Positions 44,490 to 53,290 of a DNA stretch of 64,000 bases are shown in pieces; position 1 is the stretch's first letter, and every line of letters begins with the position of its first letter. A program made the translations under genes and the position numbers. Under the pieces are notes generated by a model. The model saw only the letters and a list, made by a program, of their open reading frames with translations. It was not told where the DNA came from and did not search any database. The stretch comes from CAWANP01 sp963783445 (GTDB taxonomy: Bacteria > Chloroflexota > Anaerolineae > JAAYZQ01): assembly GCA_963783445.1 (NCBI GenBank), contig CAWANP010000012.1, positions 124,001 through 188,000 on the forward strand, given 5' to 3'.

Positions 44490-45308
44490 ATGCCCTGGCA
44501 AATCTGGCGTCTGAGTGACAAAGGAAACGAACAGGTCGACGGCAACATTGTGACCGAGGAGCCCCTCGAGATCCGCGTGGACAACCGGTCTGTAGCAGTA
44601 CTGATGCGGACACCGGGCAGGGAAAAAGAGCTTGCTGCTGGGTTTGTGCTGGGTGAAGGATTGGTGACCGACCTCATGGACATCGCTCTCGTCCGACATT
44701 GCGGGCGGGCAGTGCCCACAGAGACCTCTGAGGGTGATGCCCTGGACGAATCACGCAATCTGGTAGATGTGACCCTGTTACCTGGGGCTGCCGGCCCAAC
44801 TGAACTCTCTGATACCGTCCAGTTGATCCGTTCCGGATGCGGCCGGAGCGGGGTAGGCGCACTGGTGGAAAACCTGGCCCCGGTTGATGCCGACAGCAAG
44901 ATAGCCGTTGAGGTACTGCAAAGGCTGCTGGGGCAGATCACCCGCCAGCAGACGGCATACCGCGCGGCAGGTGGCATTCATGCGGCCGCGGTATTTGACA
45001 CCAAGGGCCGGTGCGTTGTCGTGAGCGAAGACATCGGCAGACACAATGCCGTGGATAAGGCGGTGGGCCACTGCCTATTGCGGGGCATCTCTCTGAAGGA
45101 CAAGTTGCTGGTAAGCACCGGTCGAGCCAGCTACGACATGGTAGCCAAAGGGGTACGGCTCGGAGTGCCGATCATCGCGTCAATCTCTTCACCAACCTCA
45201 CTCGCCGTCGAGTTGGCCGACGCGTTGAATTGCACGCTTCTGGGCTACCTGCGGGGCAAAACGCTCAATGTCTACACACACGGTTGGCGGATCGTGACTT
45301 CGCAGTAG
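44490..45308 (+). CDS. fdhD: Formate dehydrogenase sulfurtransferase-type accessory protein FdhD
   Basis: 272 residues. Family landmarks: VTEEPLEIRVDNRSVAVLMRTPG, KELAAGFVLGEGLV, GGIHAAAVFDTKG, VVSEDIGRHNAVDKAVG, LLVSTGRASYDMVAKGV, ISSPTSLAVELA. The cysteine loop reads S-G-C-G-R-S-G; E. coli FdhD has C-x-x-C there, so the second cysteine is Ser. No formate dehydrogenase catalytic gene is in the window. ATG 44490 begins the homologous region; the frame is open further upstream to 44268 but that part looks non-coding. Confidence 0.88.
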   Translation: MPWQIWRLSDKGNEQVDGNIVTEEPLEIRVDNRSVAVLMRTPGREKELAAGFVLGEGLVTDLMDIALVRHCGRAVPTETSEGDALDESRNLVDVTLLPGAAGPTELSDTVQLIRSGCGRSGVGALVENLAPVDADSKIAVEVLQRLLGQITRQQTAYRAAGGIHAAAVFDTKGRCVVVSEDIGRHNAVDKAVGHCLLRGISLKDKLLVSTGRASYDMVAKGVRLGVPIIASISSPTSLAVELADALNCTLLGYLRGKTLNVYTHGWRIVTSQ

Positions 45309-45438
45309 GACGCTGTGAACTGGCCTGTCTCCAGCAAAAGATGGCGGTTGCGCCAAGACCTCTCTTCCAAGGCCACACCCGCGTCTACCATCTCTCCTTG
45401 TTACCCAATCGCAGGCATCACCCGTACCGTGCCAAAAC

Positions 45439-46470
45439 CTAAGGATCGCGCGCGCTGAGCGTAATATTCATGCTTGGCGGCGCAAGATGCCGGAGATACT
45501 CCGCATTCAGCGCCTGCTTAACCTCTTCGGCACCCGGGCCCCGTACCTGTAGGCGAACGACCGAGTCCGGAGAGAGTACAGCCAGTTGCTTGGTTAGATG
45601 GGCGGCCAGGGATGTCTCTTCCATCGTGCTCGGCTCAATCGTAAGGCTGACCATGGGCCGGGCCGGCAGCCGGGTGAACGAAACGTCGACCAGGCGACCC
45701 CGGTCGCAACCCACTAGTCCAACTTTGACCATCATGTACCCCTTGTCCTCGTCTCGCTCGGCAAAGGATGTACGCTCAATTGATCCCGGGTAGATAACCG
45801 GGGTCGGGAGCGGATTTCCAAGCAGATCGTGGCGCAACACCTGGGCACGGTGGATGTGGCCGGCCAGAACCGCGCTGAACCCCTCTGGGATCTCGCGCCC
45901 TCGTACAACATCCGGCCTGTTCCGAAAGGTATAGTCATGGGTGCCTACTCGCGCCCCCTCAACAGTCTGATGCATGCATAGGAGACGGGCGTCGGCTCGT
46001 ACCTCCGTATGTTGGGTCTGGCCCACCAGATCTCGAAACTGGTCTTGTATCTTTTGGGCGAAGGGGAAGCCCGATAGGGCAATCGAGCCATTTTCCAGAT
46101 GGCAGATGTAGGTTCTTGGCCGATCAAAGATATGGATGTTTGGATGTGCCGTCCAGAGGTGCAGGGGAATACGGGAACGTTCGTGGTTCCCAGGCACCAG
46201 GTAAACGGGGATACCCTGCTCTGCAACCTGAACCAGCGGGGCCAGGGCCATCTCAACCAGCGCGGCAGGGATCTTGCTCCGATAGCAGATGTCGCCGCCA
46301 TGGACGACTAGATCGGCCGCGCCTCGCAGCGCCGGTTGCAGCGCCCTCTCGAAATTGGCGAAAAAGTCATAGCCCCTTCGGCGTCGCTGGATCCTTGGTC
46401 GAAATGGCAGATCAAAGCCAAGGTGGGTATCGGCAACAAGCAACAAGCGAGCCAGCCTAGATTCCATCAC
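45439..46470 (-). CDS. Calcineurin-like metallophosphoesterase (SbcD/Mre11-like)
   Basis: 343 residues with the five phosphoesterase motifs: VADTHLGFD, VVHGGDICYRS, VPGNHERSRI, L-L-C-M-H-Q-T, and LAGHIHRAQVL. Similar to DNA-repair exonuclease subunits, but no SbcC-like ATPase gene is adjacent, so its substrate is uncertain. Transcribed divergently from the membrane protein at 46.6 kb. Confidence 0.85.
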   Translation of the reverse strand: MMESRLARLLLVADTHLGFDLPFRPRIQRRRRGYDFFANFERALQPALRGAADLVVHGGDICYRSKIPAALVEMALAPLVQVAEQGIPVYLVPGNHERSRIPLHLWTAHPNIHIFDRPRTYICHLENGSIALSGFPFAQKIQDQFRDLVGQTQHTEVRADARLLCMHQTVEGARVGTHDYTFRNRPDVVRGREIPEGFSAVLAGHIHRAQVLRHDLLGNPLPTPVIYPGSIERTSFAERDEDKGYMMVKVGLVGCDRGRLVDVSFTRLPARPMVSLTIEPSTMEETSLAAHLTKQLAVLSPDSVVRLQVRGPGAEEVKQALNAEYLRHLAPPSMNITLSARDP

Positions 46471-46553
46471 CAGGACCTCTTTAGTCAGGTAGGAAGGTTC
46501 TCTCCAGCTTCGACCCCATCATACCATTGCGAAGGAGAAACCGCAACAGTAGC

Positions 46554-46582
46554 TTGACCCGGGTGGCCTTTTATCGTATACT
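46554..46582 (+). promoter_or_regulatory. Promoter of the 46.6-kb membrane protein gene
   Basis: TTGACC (46554-46559), 17-base spacer, TATACT (46577-46582), 17 bp before the ATG. Confidence 0.72.
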
Positions 46583-46599
46583 GGGTTCGGGAGGGCACC

Positions 46600-47613
46600 A
46601 TGAATACGGAGCTTGCTGATAGACACGATGTATCCATATTCGGCAAGCTGATGGGACCAGAGCGGCCCCTATCGGTTACGGTCGCCATCGTGTTGCTTCT
46701 CGTACTCCTTCCTATTGGCGCGGCCTTCATGGACGGGGCACTGGGTGTTCTTTTTGCAGAGGGCTATTGGCAAGTCGTATATCTGCCCGCCGCAGTCATC
46801 CTCTACATTCTGTTCATCGGTCCCATCCTCACACGGATGGAAGTGAAGGTACTCGAGGCATTCCGGCCGCTTGTACAGCTCGACGACAGCAACTTTGAGC
46901 TGCTGGTTGTCCGGGCGTCCCGTGTCAACCCCATTGCCGAGGCGATTGCTTTTGGTGTAGGTGCGATATTTGGATTATGGCTTGGTCTTGCAGGAATAGA
47001 GGGCTCTGATACCTTCTGGCTGAAGCTTTGGCTGGTGTGTTCGGGCACCGGCATGTTTGGCCTACTGGGCTGGGCAGTGTACTCTTCCGTGGCCAGCACC
47101 AGGATCACCTCCGCGCTGCACCGCCAGCCACTTTGCATCGACATCTTTGACACGAAGCCCTTTGAGCCGATCGGACGGCAAAGCCTTGCTCTCGCCCTGG
47201 TCTTTGTCGGCGGCATCCTGCTGAGCATGGTTTTTGGCCTTGGAAAACTAACCATCTCTGATTGGCAGAACTTGGTACTCTATCTTATTCTGACTGGCGT
47301 GATTGTCCTGGTTTTTTTCCTCAACATGCGCGATACCCACCGTGTACTGGCCGCTGCCAAACGGAAGGAACTGGAGGCGGTCCAGAAGAATATCCTCCAG
47401 ACCAGCAGGGCACTAATGGAGCGCATCACCGACGGAGACTCCGGTGGCTCCTTGGGAACAGAGATCAACGCTCTGGTCACGTACGAAGGCCGCATCCGTG
47501 GGACAAGGACCTGGCCCTATGACACGACCATACTCCGCGCGCTCTTTTTCTCCCTGATTATCCCTGCTGTCGCGGAACTGGTCAAGCTCGTCTTCAACTC
47601 GCAGTTCAAGTGA
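46600..47613 (+). CDS. Multi-pass membrane protein of unknown function
   Basis: 337 residues. I do not recognise a family. About six hydrophobic helices: residues ~25-50, ~62-75, ~110-130, ~145-165, ~200-220, ~228-245; then an amphipathic/coiled region (THRVLAAAKRKELEAVQKNILQTSRALMERI) and a last helix near the C-terminus. GGGAGGG lies before the ATG. It has its own promoter and precedes the coiled-coil/PIN pair. Confidence 0.7.
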   Translation: MNTELADRHDVSIFGKLMGPERPLSVTVAIVLLLVLLPIGAAFMDGALGVLFAEGYWQVVYLPAAVILYILFIGPILTRMEVKVLEAFRPLVQLDDSNFELLVVRASRVNPIAEAIAFGVGAIFGLWLGLAGIEGSDTFWLKLWLVCSGTGMFGLLGWAVYSSVASTRITSALHRQPLCIDIFDTKPFEPIGRQSLALALVFVGGILLSMVFGLGKLTISDWQNLVLYLILTGVIVLVFFLNMRDTHRVLAAAKRKELEAVQKNILQTSRALMERITDGDSGGSLGTEINALVTYEGRIRGTRTWPYDTTILRALFFSLIIPAVAELVKLVFNSQFK

Positions 47614-47620
47614 CTCTGCT

Positions 47621-47649
47621 TTGCAGGAAATTGGATTCTCAGGTATAAT
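47621..47649 (+). promoter_or_regulatory. Promoter of the coiled-coil/PIN gene pair
   Basis: TTGCAG (47621-47626), 17-base spacer, perfect TATAAT (47644-47649); ~165-nt leader to the first gene. Confidence 0.68.
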
Positions 47650-47820
47650 CAGCACAGGGTATCTCGTTTGTGGTTCCTGTATCCGCATGCCTTTGGATGC
47701 TGCGGCGCATCCTCAGCACTGCGAAAGGGCCACACTTTGAGCCCGCGTTGCGGACTGGTGAACCTGTCGCATTCCATGGATCTCAGCCCCGTGCAGCTCT
47801 AGAACATAAGGAGGAGTATG

Positions 47821-48345
47821 ATGAGTCAAGAAGGTGATATCGCTGGCCAGGGACCTCAAACCGTTGCCGAAGTGGACCGCATTCGGGACATTATCTTTGG
47901 CCCGCAGATGCGCAATTACGAGCAGCAGTTCAAGCGAATTGTTGCCCAGGTTGACCGGATGGGCAAACAGTTGGAGGACCTGAGTGCTGCCCTTGAGCAG
48001 CAAAAAGAGAACCAAGAAGCGCGCACACGCCAGGCTGAGGAGGATCTACGCCAGAGCCTGACCAAGTCGGAGCGTGGCATGTCGACCCGGCAAGAGCAAC
48101 TGGAAACCAATCTGGACCAGCAGGTGACGGAACTCAAAGCCGATGGCCGCAAACTGGCTGCGGACATGAAAAAGCAGGCCAAGGATCTGCGGGGCGAGTT
48201 CTCTGAGGCCCTCAATACCCTGGAGGATGACAAGGCCAATCGGCTTGACCTCAGCGATCTCCTGATCGAAATGGGTACCCGCCTCAAACAACAGGTTGGC
48301 CTCGCCGATCTCTTGGGGCAGTTGGAGGACGTGGCCAAAGATTAG
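47821..48345 (+). CDS. Coiled-coil protein of unknown function
   Basis: 174 residues, charged and helical throughout (Q/E/K/R heptads from about residue 25 to 140), no membrane segment and no cysteine. ATG 47821 is the second of two adjacent ATGs; AAGGAGG is 6 bases before it. The next gene (PIN domain) begins 10 bp later, so the two are co-translated. No recognised family. Confidence 0.75.
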   Translation: MSQEGDIAGQGPQTVAEVDRIRDIIFGPQMRNYEQQFKRIVAQVDRMGKQLEDLSAALEQQKENQEARTRQAEEDLRQSLTKSERGMSTRQEQLETNLDQQVTELKADGRKLAADMKKQAKDLRGEFSEALNTLEDDKANRLDLSDLLIEMGTRLKQQVGLADLLGQLEDVAKD

Positions 48346-48355
48346 AGCCAATCGT

Positions 48356-49645
48356 ATGAAGAAATTCGTATTTCCCGACACGACCGTATTCCTCTATTTC
48401 CAATCCTTGGACCAGTTCGACCTGGCTGAAGCTCTCGAGTGCGATGCCGTGGAATTGGTTATTGCGCCAGCCGTGATAGAGGATCTCGAACGACAGGGAT
48501 GGGATCATCCCCGATTGAGTACGCGCAAGCGTTCTGAGAACAGCCTGCGAACGATCCGCACCTGGACGGAGATGAATGACGGGCTCGTCCGCCCTGGTGT
48601 GGAAGTAACTCTCTGCTACAGTCCAAAGCAGACAACGTTCCAGGAGTATCGCTTGGACGCCCACAATCGGGACGATGTCCTCATCGCCAGCGTCCTTGAA
48701 TACAGCCAAATCCACGGTACTGACACCGTTCTGCTCTTGACCGATGACGTGCGTCGTCGGTTGAAGGCCCATCGACTCAACCTTCAGAGCATCAGCCTGC
48801 CGCCGGGCACCCGGCTACCACCAGCCGAGGGGACGGGGCGGGATGCTGAACCAGGATCTCGGTGGGAGCCTTCCCGACAACAACGCCGTGCACCGCAGGT
48901 TGAGCTACGCTTCGACAGCGGTTCGCACATGCTAGAAGTCAGGCCAAAAGATAAAGTTCTCGGCAGCGCTGACATGGTCGCTGCCCAGTTGGCTGAACTG
49001 AGAGATCAATTCCAGGAACCACTGCGCCTTAGGGAGAGCAGGACTATGCCTGGGATTGATGACAGAGAAGCTGCATCCATGCTGACCAACGCGATACTCT
49101 ACCCCCAGGAAGAGTTCGAAAGGTACCGGCAGGAGATTCAGGTCTTCCTTGGGACTTGTGAGGAATGGCTGCAACGCAGGTCGGAGGCGTTGAGTCCAAC
49201 GCGCCGTACCGTCAAGCTTGAGTTTGGACTGGTCAATTCGGGGTCTGCCGCTGCAGAAGGAGTGGTCCTTACCCTGTCCCTACCCAAAAGACTGCGATGG
49301 CTTGAGGGTACTGGTGACAAAGTGCCCCAGCCACCAAAGCCGCCACGTACACACATGGAGATGATGAACGAGGCCATTTCCGATCTCTACGACACCACGG
49401 TATTGCCCTGGTCGGCTGGTTTTGAATCCGTCAATGTTTCCAAGGCGGATAGCTGGTTGGTAGAGGGGCGAGAGCTTCGAGGGCTGGTTGATGTCTGCCT
49501 GCCACATCGTACTGTGGGGCTGCCGCCCGCTTACGCCGCATTTGTCGATGCCGAAGCAGTCTCAACCTTTGCCATCTCTTACGTCATCAACGAGAGAAAC
49601 ACGCCCGAGCCCATAGACGGAAAGCTCCTGGTTCGCGTCCTCTAG
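48356..49645 (+). CDS. PIN-domain ribonuclease-like protein with a long unknown C-terminal region
   Basis: 429 residues. The N-terminal ~135 residues look like a PIN nuclease: K-F-V-F-P-D-T-T-V-F-L (first acidic residue), V-I-A-P-A-V-I-E-D-L-E, D-A-H-N-R-D-D-V-L-I-A-S and V-L-L-L-T-D-D (further acidic residues). Residues ~230-429 include an immunoglobulin-like beta region (VKLEFGLVNSGSAAAEGVVLTLSLP). Not a classical VapC: too long and with no small antitoxin upstream; the coiled-coil partner may play another role. Confidence 0.65.
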   Translation: MKKFVFPDTTVFLYFQSLDQFDLAEALECDAVELVIAPAVIEDLERQGWDHPRLSTRKRSENSLRTIRTWTEMNDGLVRPGVEVTLCYSPKQTTFQEYRLDAHNRDDVLIASVLEYSQIHGTDTVLLLTDDVRRRLKAHRLNLQSISLPPGTRLPPAEGTGRDAEPGSRWEPSRQQRRAPQVELRFDSGSHMLEVRPKDKVLGSADMVAAQLAELRDQFQEPLRLRESRTMPGIDDREAASMLTNAILYPQEEFERYRQEIQVFLGTCEEWLQRRSEALSPTRRTVKLEFGLVNSGSAAAEGVVLTLSLPKRLRWLEGTGDKVPQPPKPPRTHMEMMNEAISDLYDTTVLPWSAGFESVNVSKADSWLVEGRELRGLVDVCLPHRTVGLPPAYAAFVDAEAVSTFAISYVINERNTPEPIDGKLLVRVL

Positions 49646-49724
49646 GCCCCCGAAGGCGGCGCGCCCTGGCCGCGCCGGAGCCCCCCACAATGTCGGCTGG
49701 CCTCTGGACCTTACCAGCACTTCG

Positions 49725-49753
49725 TTGCATTTTCCAGCCGATTGAGGTATACT
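49725..49753 (+). promoter_or_regulatory. Promoter of the nucleotidyltransferase-like gene
   Basis: TTGCAT (49725-49730), 17-base spacer, TATACT (49748-49753). A GC-rich hairpin, GGCGCG...CGCGCC, at about 49661-49678 may end the preceding transcript. Confidence 0.68.
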
Positions 49754-49798
49754 AAGGCTAGGCCCCAAAAACGCACACTACCAATGGAGGTATGACAC

Positions 49799-51403
49799 GT
49801 GTACGACGTTTGGAGCAGGAACATACGCGACAACGTGGGCATGGTGCAGCAGAACGCAGGTCCAACCACGGCCATCGTCGTATCTGGTAGCCAATCAGAT
49901 CAAGCTTACTGGGGAGAGCACTTTTGCCGTACATCCTGCGACGTCTTCTGCCAGGATGGTAGCACGTACGTGGCTTCGGTTTACGAAAAGTCTCTGAAGG
50001 GAAACTTTTTGGGTACGCTCAACGCATGGGCAGAAGCCATGCCAGGCATTGCCGCCAGAGGGATACAGCTTCCAGACGTTGGACTCATGAGCATGGTTTT
50101 TGGGAAAGGCAAGCGACTGAGTCCTTTTACGCAGGCGCTCGGCAACCGCAAGCCATCTTTTCCTACACCCATGAAGGCACGGCAATCCGGTGTTTTCCTC
50201 CGTACCGTCGATCTTGCCAATCTGTCTGCCAATTCCTGGATACGACACCTGGCCAGGAGTGGATTCAGGGGCATGATCGTCAAATGGGGCGATGAAGCGG
50301 TCATTCCCGGGGTAGAGTGGGATGTGGGGGCGCGTGACCTTGGCAAAGTGGACGCGGTTCGCTTTGTGTGGCAGACAGAGATCACCAGAGACCTTGCCCG
50401 GGAAAAGGAATGGGTCGTGACTGACCCGGCAAGCGGTCTCATGAAATTCCAGTTCTCCAGGCAGGATCGGGATACACTGCGGAGTAGAATCGCCGAGCTT
50501 GGAGACGATGTACGGGTCGGTGTCAACCTGGGCAGCCTGGCCATAAGCTATCCATTCTTGGACACAGCGATTGAGATTCTTGGCGACGATGTTCTCGATC
50601 CCCAAAAATGGGCCAATTGGGACCCCTATGCCTGGATCGCCCTCTGCTGCCAGGATGAGGACCAGTGGCGGGCGGAAGCAGCGCACGAGGAACAACTGGG
50701 TAGGACAGGGATACGAGATCTAGAGAAGCGCTATCCAGATTTCTATCCAAAACTCGCCAGACTGCGCCAGGCGCTCGAGTCAAAAACCGGGCGGCCCCTG
50801 GCGATTGGAGTACTGGATTTCGGAGAGACCTTTTGGGCAGATCTGGGGCTGCATCTGACCCTGCGGGAAACGATGGATGCCCTGACAACTGAGTCGGATC
50901 GGGGCCGGGCAACTCGGGAACTCTTTGGTATCCCCCACGACCGGGACAAGAATGGCAATATCCTTATTCGTAGCAGCATTCCCCCCTCGGCCGATATCCG
51001 GGATTCCGTGATCGTGGATTCTGTAATCGTGGACCAAGACTCTGTCCTGCGCAGAGGCGTAGTCGTTGGCGGCCGGCACGATTGGCTGTCCATGCCCCAG
51101 GGAGGGTGCGCACTCTTTTGTGCTTCGGATCGCCTGGACTTCCAGGGACCGCACGGGGTTGCATTCCGTTCCCTGGGTTCCAAGGTCAGCATCGCCGAAG
51201 GTGGAAGGCACACCAGCCTGCTGCTCCCGGATGGTCCAGAGCATATGGTTTCGAATGAGTCAGTACTGGACTATAGCGGCGACAACTATACCAAGCCGAT
51301 TCTGGGTAACAAACTGTCCTTTGAGGATGCGGGCGCCATCATGTCTGGCATGGATGGCCGCGAACTGGAGGATCGCTGGCTGCGAGCCTGGCAGGGGAGA
51401 TAG
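49799..51403 (+). CDS. Putative sugar-nucleotidyltransferase-like protein
   Basis: 534 residues from GTG 49799 (GGAGG 8 bases upstream). Around residue 100 the text G-K-G-K-R-L-S-P-F-T-Q-A-L-G-N-x-K-P resembles the G-x-G-x-R-L-x-P-T...K-P signature of nucleotidyltransferases, and near residue 405 I-R-D-S-V-I-V-D-S-V-I-V-D-Q-D-S-V-L resembles left-handed beta-helix repeats seen at their C-terminus. The middle region is unrecognised. The homology is suggestive only; it could activate a sugar for the nearby glycan genes. Confidence 0.5.
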   Translation: MYDVWSRNIRDNVGMVQQNAGPTTAIVVSGSQSDQAYWGEHFCRTSCDVFCQDGSTYVASVYEKSLKGNFLGTLNAWAEAMPGIAARGIQLPDVGLMSMVFGKGKRLSPFTQALGNRKPSFPTPMKARQSGVFLRTVDLANLSANSWIRHLARSGFRGMIVKWGDEAVIPGVEWDVGARDLGKVDAVRFVWQTEITRDLAREKEWVVTDPASGLMKFQFSRQDRDTLRSRIAELGDDVRVGVNLGSLAISYPFLDTAIEILGDDVLDPQKWANWDPYAWIALCCQDEDQWRAEAAHEEQLGRTGIRDLEKRYPDFYPKLARLRQALESKTGRPLAIGVLDFGETFWADLGLHLTLRETMDALTTESDRGRATRELFGIPHDRDKNGNILIRSSIPPSADIRDSVIVDSVIVDQDSVLRRGVVVGGRHDWLSMPQGGCALFCASDRLDFQGPHGVAFRSLGSKVSIAEGGRHTSLLLPDGPEHMVSNESVLDYSGDNYTKPILGNKLSFEDAGAIMSGMDGRELEDRWLRAWQGR

Positions 51404-51433
51404 AAGCCGCAGCAGACCCCAGCAACCCCTTGA

Positions 51434-53290
51434 TCAGGGTACGACCAGGTGTATCGTCTCGGGCAGGACGAGATGGTCTCCCAGTGAGGTGCCATCTGGC
51501 CCCATGGCGGGCAGCCAGGTAGAATCGCCAAAGGCATGCAGGCTGATCGTTAGGGAATAATCGCCAGGCTGGCCATAATCGGGTATGGGCAGCAAGTGAA
51601 GCGAGGCAAGCGGTACCCCTGGCAGCCAACGATCGGTGGTGTCACGACCGGCCGTTGGTGAGCCATCAGCGTACATCAGGAACTTGCCCTCCTCATCCAC
51701 CAGTTGAACGAGGGCCATCAGGTCCTCCTCCACCGGCTGGAGCCCTTTCCAGTAGAGGTGTAGGGCTAGCTTGCCGCCTGGCTGCGCCTGGTTGCTTTCC
51801 AGGCGATAGCCCAACAGCCGGACGTCTCCCCAATCCACGTTGAGGGATGTTGCCCCGGCAAGTTCCACATCGGAAGCCACCGGCGCCGCCGCGTGAACTG
51901 GCCCGATGTAGCGAATGGGCGTGACGATCGCCAACAGAAGCATCCCAGCTACCATAGTCCCCAGCAGCCACTTTTCCGCCCGCCCCCTGGCCCACCAGGC
52001 CCAGCCTGTGACCAAGACAAGCATGACTGTGGGCATGATGGGATAGATGAGCCGGCCCTGATCAGTACCCAGGACAGTGGCTGTCCACTGCAGCAGCGAG
52101 CCCAGGGTGATGACCGCATGCAAGCCCAGTAGACCCAGGCTCCATTTAATAGCGCCGTCGAGTGCGCTCCAACGGCGTATTAGCCACATGACGAAACCGG
52201 CCCCACCCACCAAGCAGACCGCACCGATGACCCAGTAGATCGCTTCGTCGAAGGCAATACCGATCCAACCCAACCAGAAGGAACGGAACAGCCCCTTGAA
52301 CAGCCAGGCCAGCACGTCGAGGTTCAGCAGTCCTTCGCGGCGGGCGTTGATCTCGAGCAGGAAGGACCAGCCCATCGGGTCGCCGTGCAGGAGCCAATTG
52401 CGGACAAAATACCAACCTGACAGGACTGCTACCAGGCCAAAGGCCAGCAACAACCTGCCAGCAGCAGGCAAAACCCACGCCCAGCGCCCTGCCTCCCGCT
52501 CACCATTGCCAGCGGAATGTGACCGGTAGCTGGCAACCAGCACTGCCAGACCGACCACAGGCACCAGCCCGATCAAATTTGCTTTGCTCATTAAACCCAG
52601 ACCCAACAGGAGTCCCAGCAGGGCGCTGCGCCGCCAGATCGGCTGAGACTCGGTGTCGTGGAGCAAGGCGACCACCTGCCACAGGATCAAGGCCGAAAAG
52701 GTCAGGGCTGCATTGTCATTGTTCGCCACCGCAGACATGAAAATAAACTGGGGGGTAAAGGCAGTCAGGGCGGCCATCGTCAACGGGATGGCGGGTTTTG
52801 TAGGGAATAGAACGCGCCCAAGCCGGTAGACAGCCCAAACTGTAAGCCCTCCGAGCACGACCGATAAGAGGCGAAGCAGGTGCCACGCCAGCGCCCAGCC
52901 GCGATAGGGCCAGGCCTCGTCGCTGGAGTGCAGGAGCAGGTTCTTTGGCGCACGAGCGTCAGCCACGTCAAAGTGGGCGTTGGCCCGGACGGAGAAAGCC
53001 GCGTCTGCATCATCTTCCACCCAGAATGTCAGTGCTGCGCCCAGGGCATAGTAGAGTGGCGGCTGGAAAGCCTCGTGCTCCTCTTGTGTGGTTGGCAGCC
53101 GGCCATGTTGCGCCAGATAACGGACGTAGGTAAAGTGTGGCACCTCGTCCGGCGCCTCACCCAGAGGGATGGTCATGCTGTACCAGACTGCAAGGGCGAG
53201 GTAGAGAAGCAGCACGACAGCGAGCAAGAACCCGGACCTATCCTGTTTGTTCCTGGCAAAGCCCTGGGAGCGATCCTGTTGCTGGCTCAC
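51434..53290 (-). CDS. Large membrane glycosyltransferase-like protein (PMT/ArnT type)
   Basis: 618 residues, ~11-12 membrane helices. The first extracytoplasmic loop has G-E-A-P-D-E-V-P-H-F-T-Y, like the E-x-x-D-E/D-E-x-x-H catalytic loop of GT39/GT83 polyprenyl-linked glycosyltransferases. The C-terminal ~130 residues form a soluble beta domain (LALHLYWKGLQPVEEDLMALVQLVD). Its start overlaps the stop of the upstream membrane gene by 4 bases. A similar C-terminal beta domain occurs in that neighbour. Confidence 0.72.
   Translation of the reverse strand: MSQQQDRSQGFARNKQDRSGFLLAVVLLLYLALAVWYSMTIPLGEAPDEVPHFTYVRYLAQHGRLPTTQEEHEAFQPPLYYALGAALTFWVEDDADAAFSVRANAHFDVADARAPKNLLLHSSDEAWPYRGWALAWHLLRLLSVVLGGLTVWAVYRLGRVLFPTKPAIPLTMAALTAFTPQFIFMSAVANNDNAALTFSALILWQVVALLHDTESQPIWRRSALLGLLLGLGLMSKANLIGLVPVVGLAVLVASYRSHSAGNGEREAGRWAWVLPAAGRLLLAFGLVAVLSGWYFVRNWLLHGDPMGWSFLLEINARREGLLNLDVLAWLFKGLFRSFWLGWIGIAFDEAIYWVIGAVCLVGGAGFVMWLIRRWSALDGAIKWSLGLLGLHAVITLGSLLQWTATVLGTDQGRLIYPIMPTVMLVLVTGWAWWARGRAEKWLLGTMVAGMLLLAIVTPIRYIGPVHAAAPVASDVELAGATSLNVDWGDVRLLGYRLESNQAQPGGKLALHLYWKGLQPVEEDLMALVQLVDEEGKFLMYADGSPTAGRDTTDRWLPGVPLASLHLLPIPDYGQPGDYSLTISLHAFGDSTWLPAMGPDGTSLGDHLVLPETIHLVVP

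Noticed and set aside
47821..49645. VapBC toxin-antitoxin module
   Set aside because: The PIN protein is three times VapC length and the upstream protein is a long coiled coil without a DNA-binding fold.
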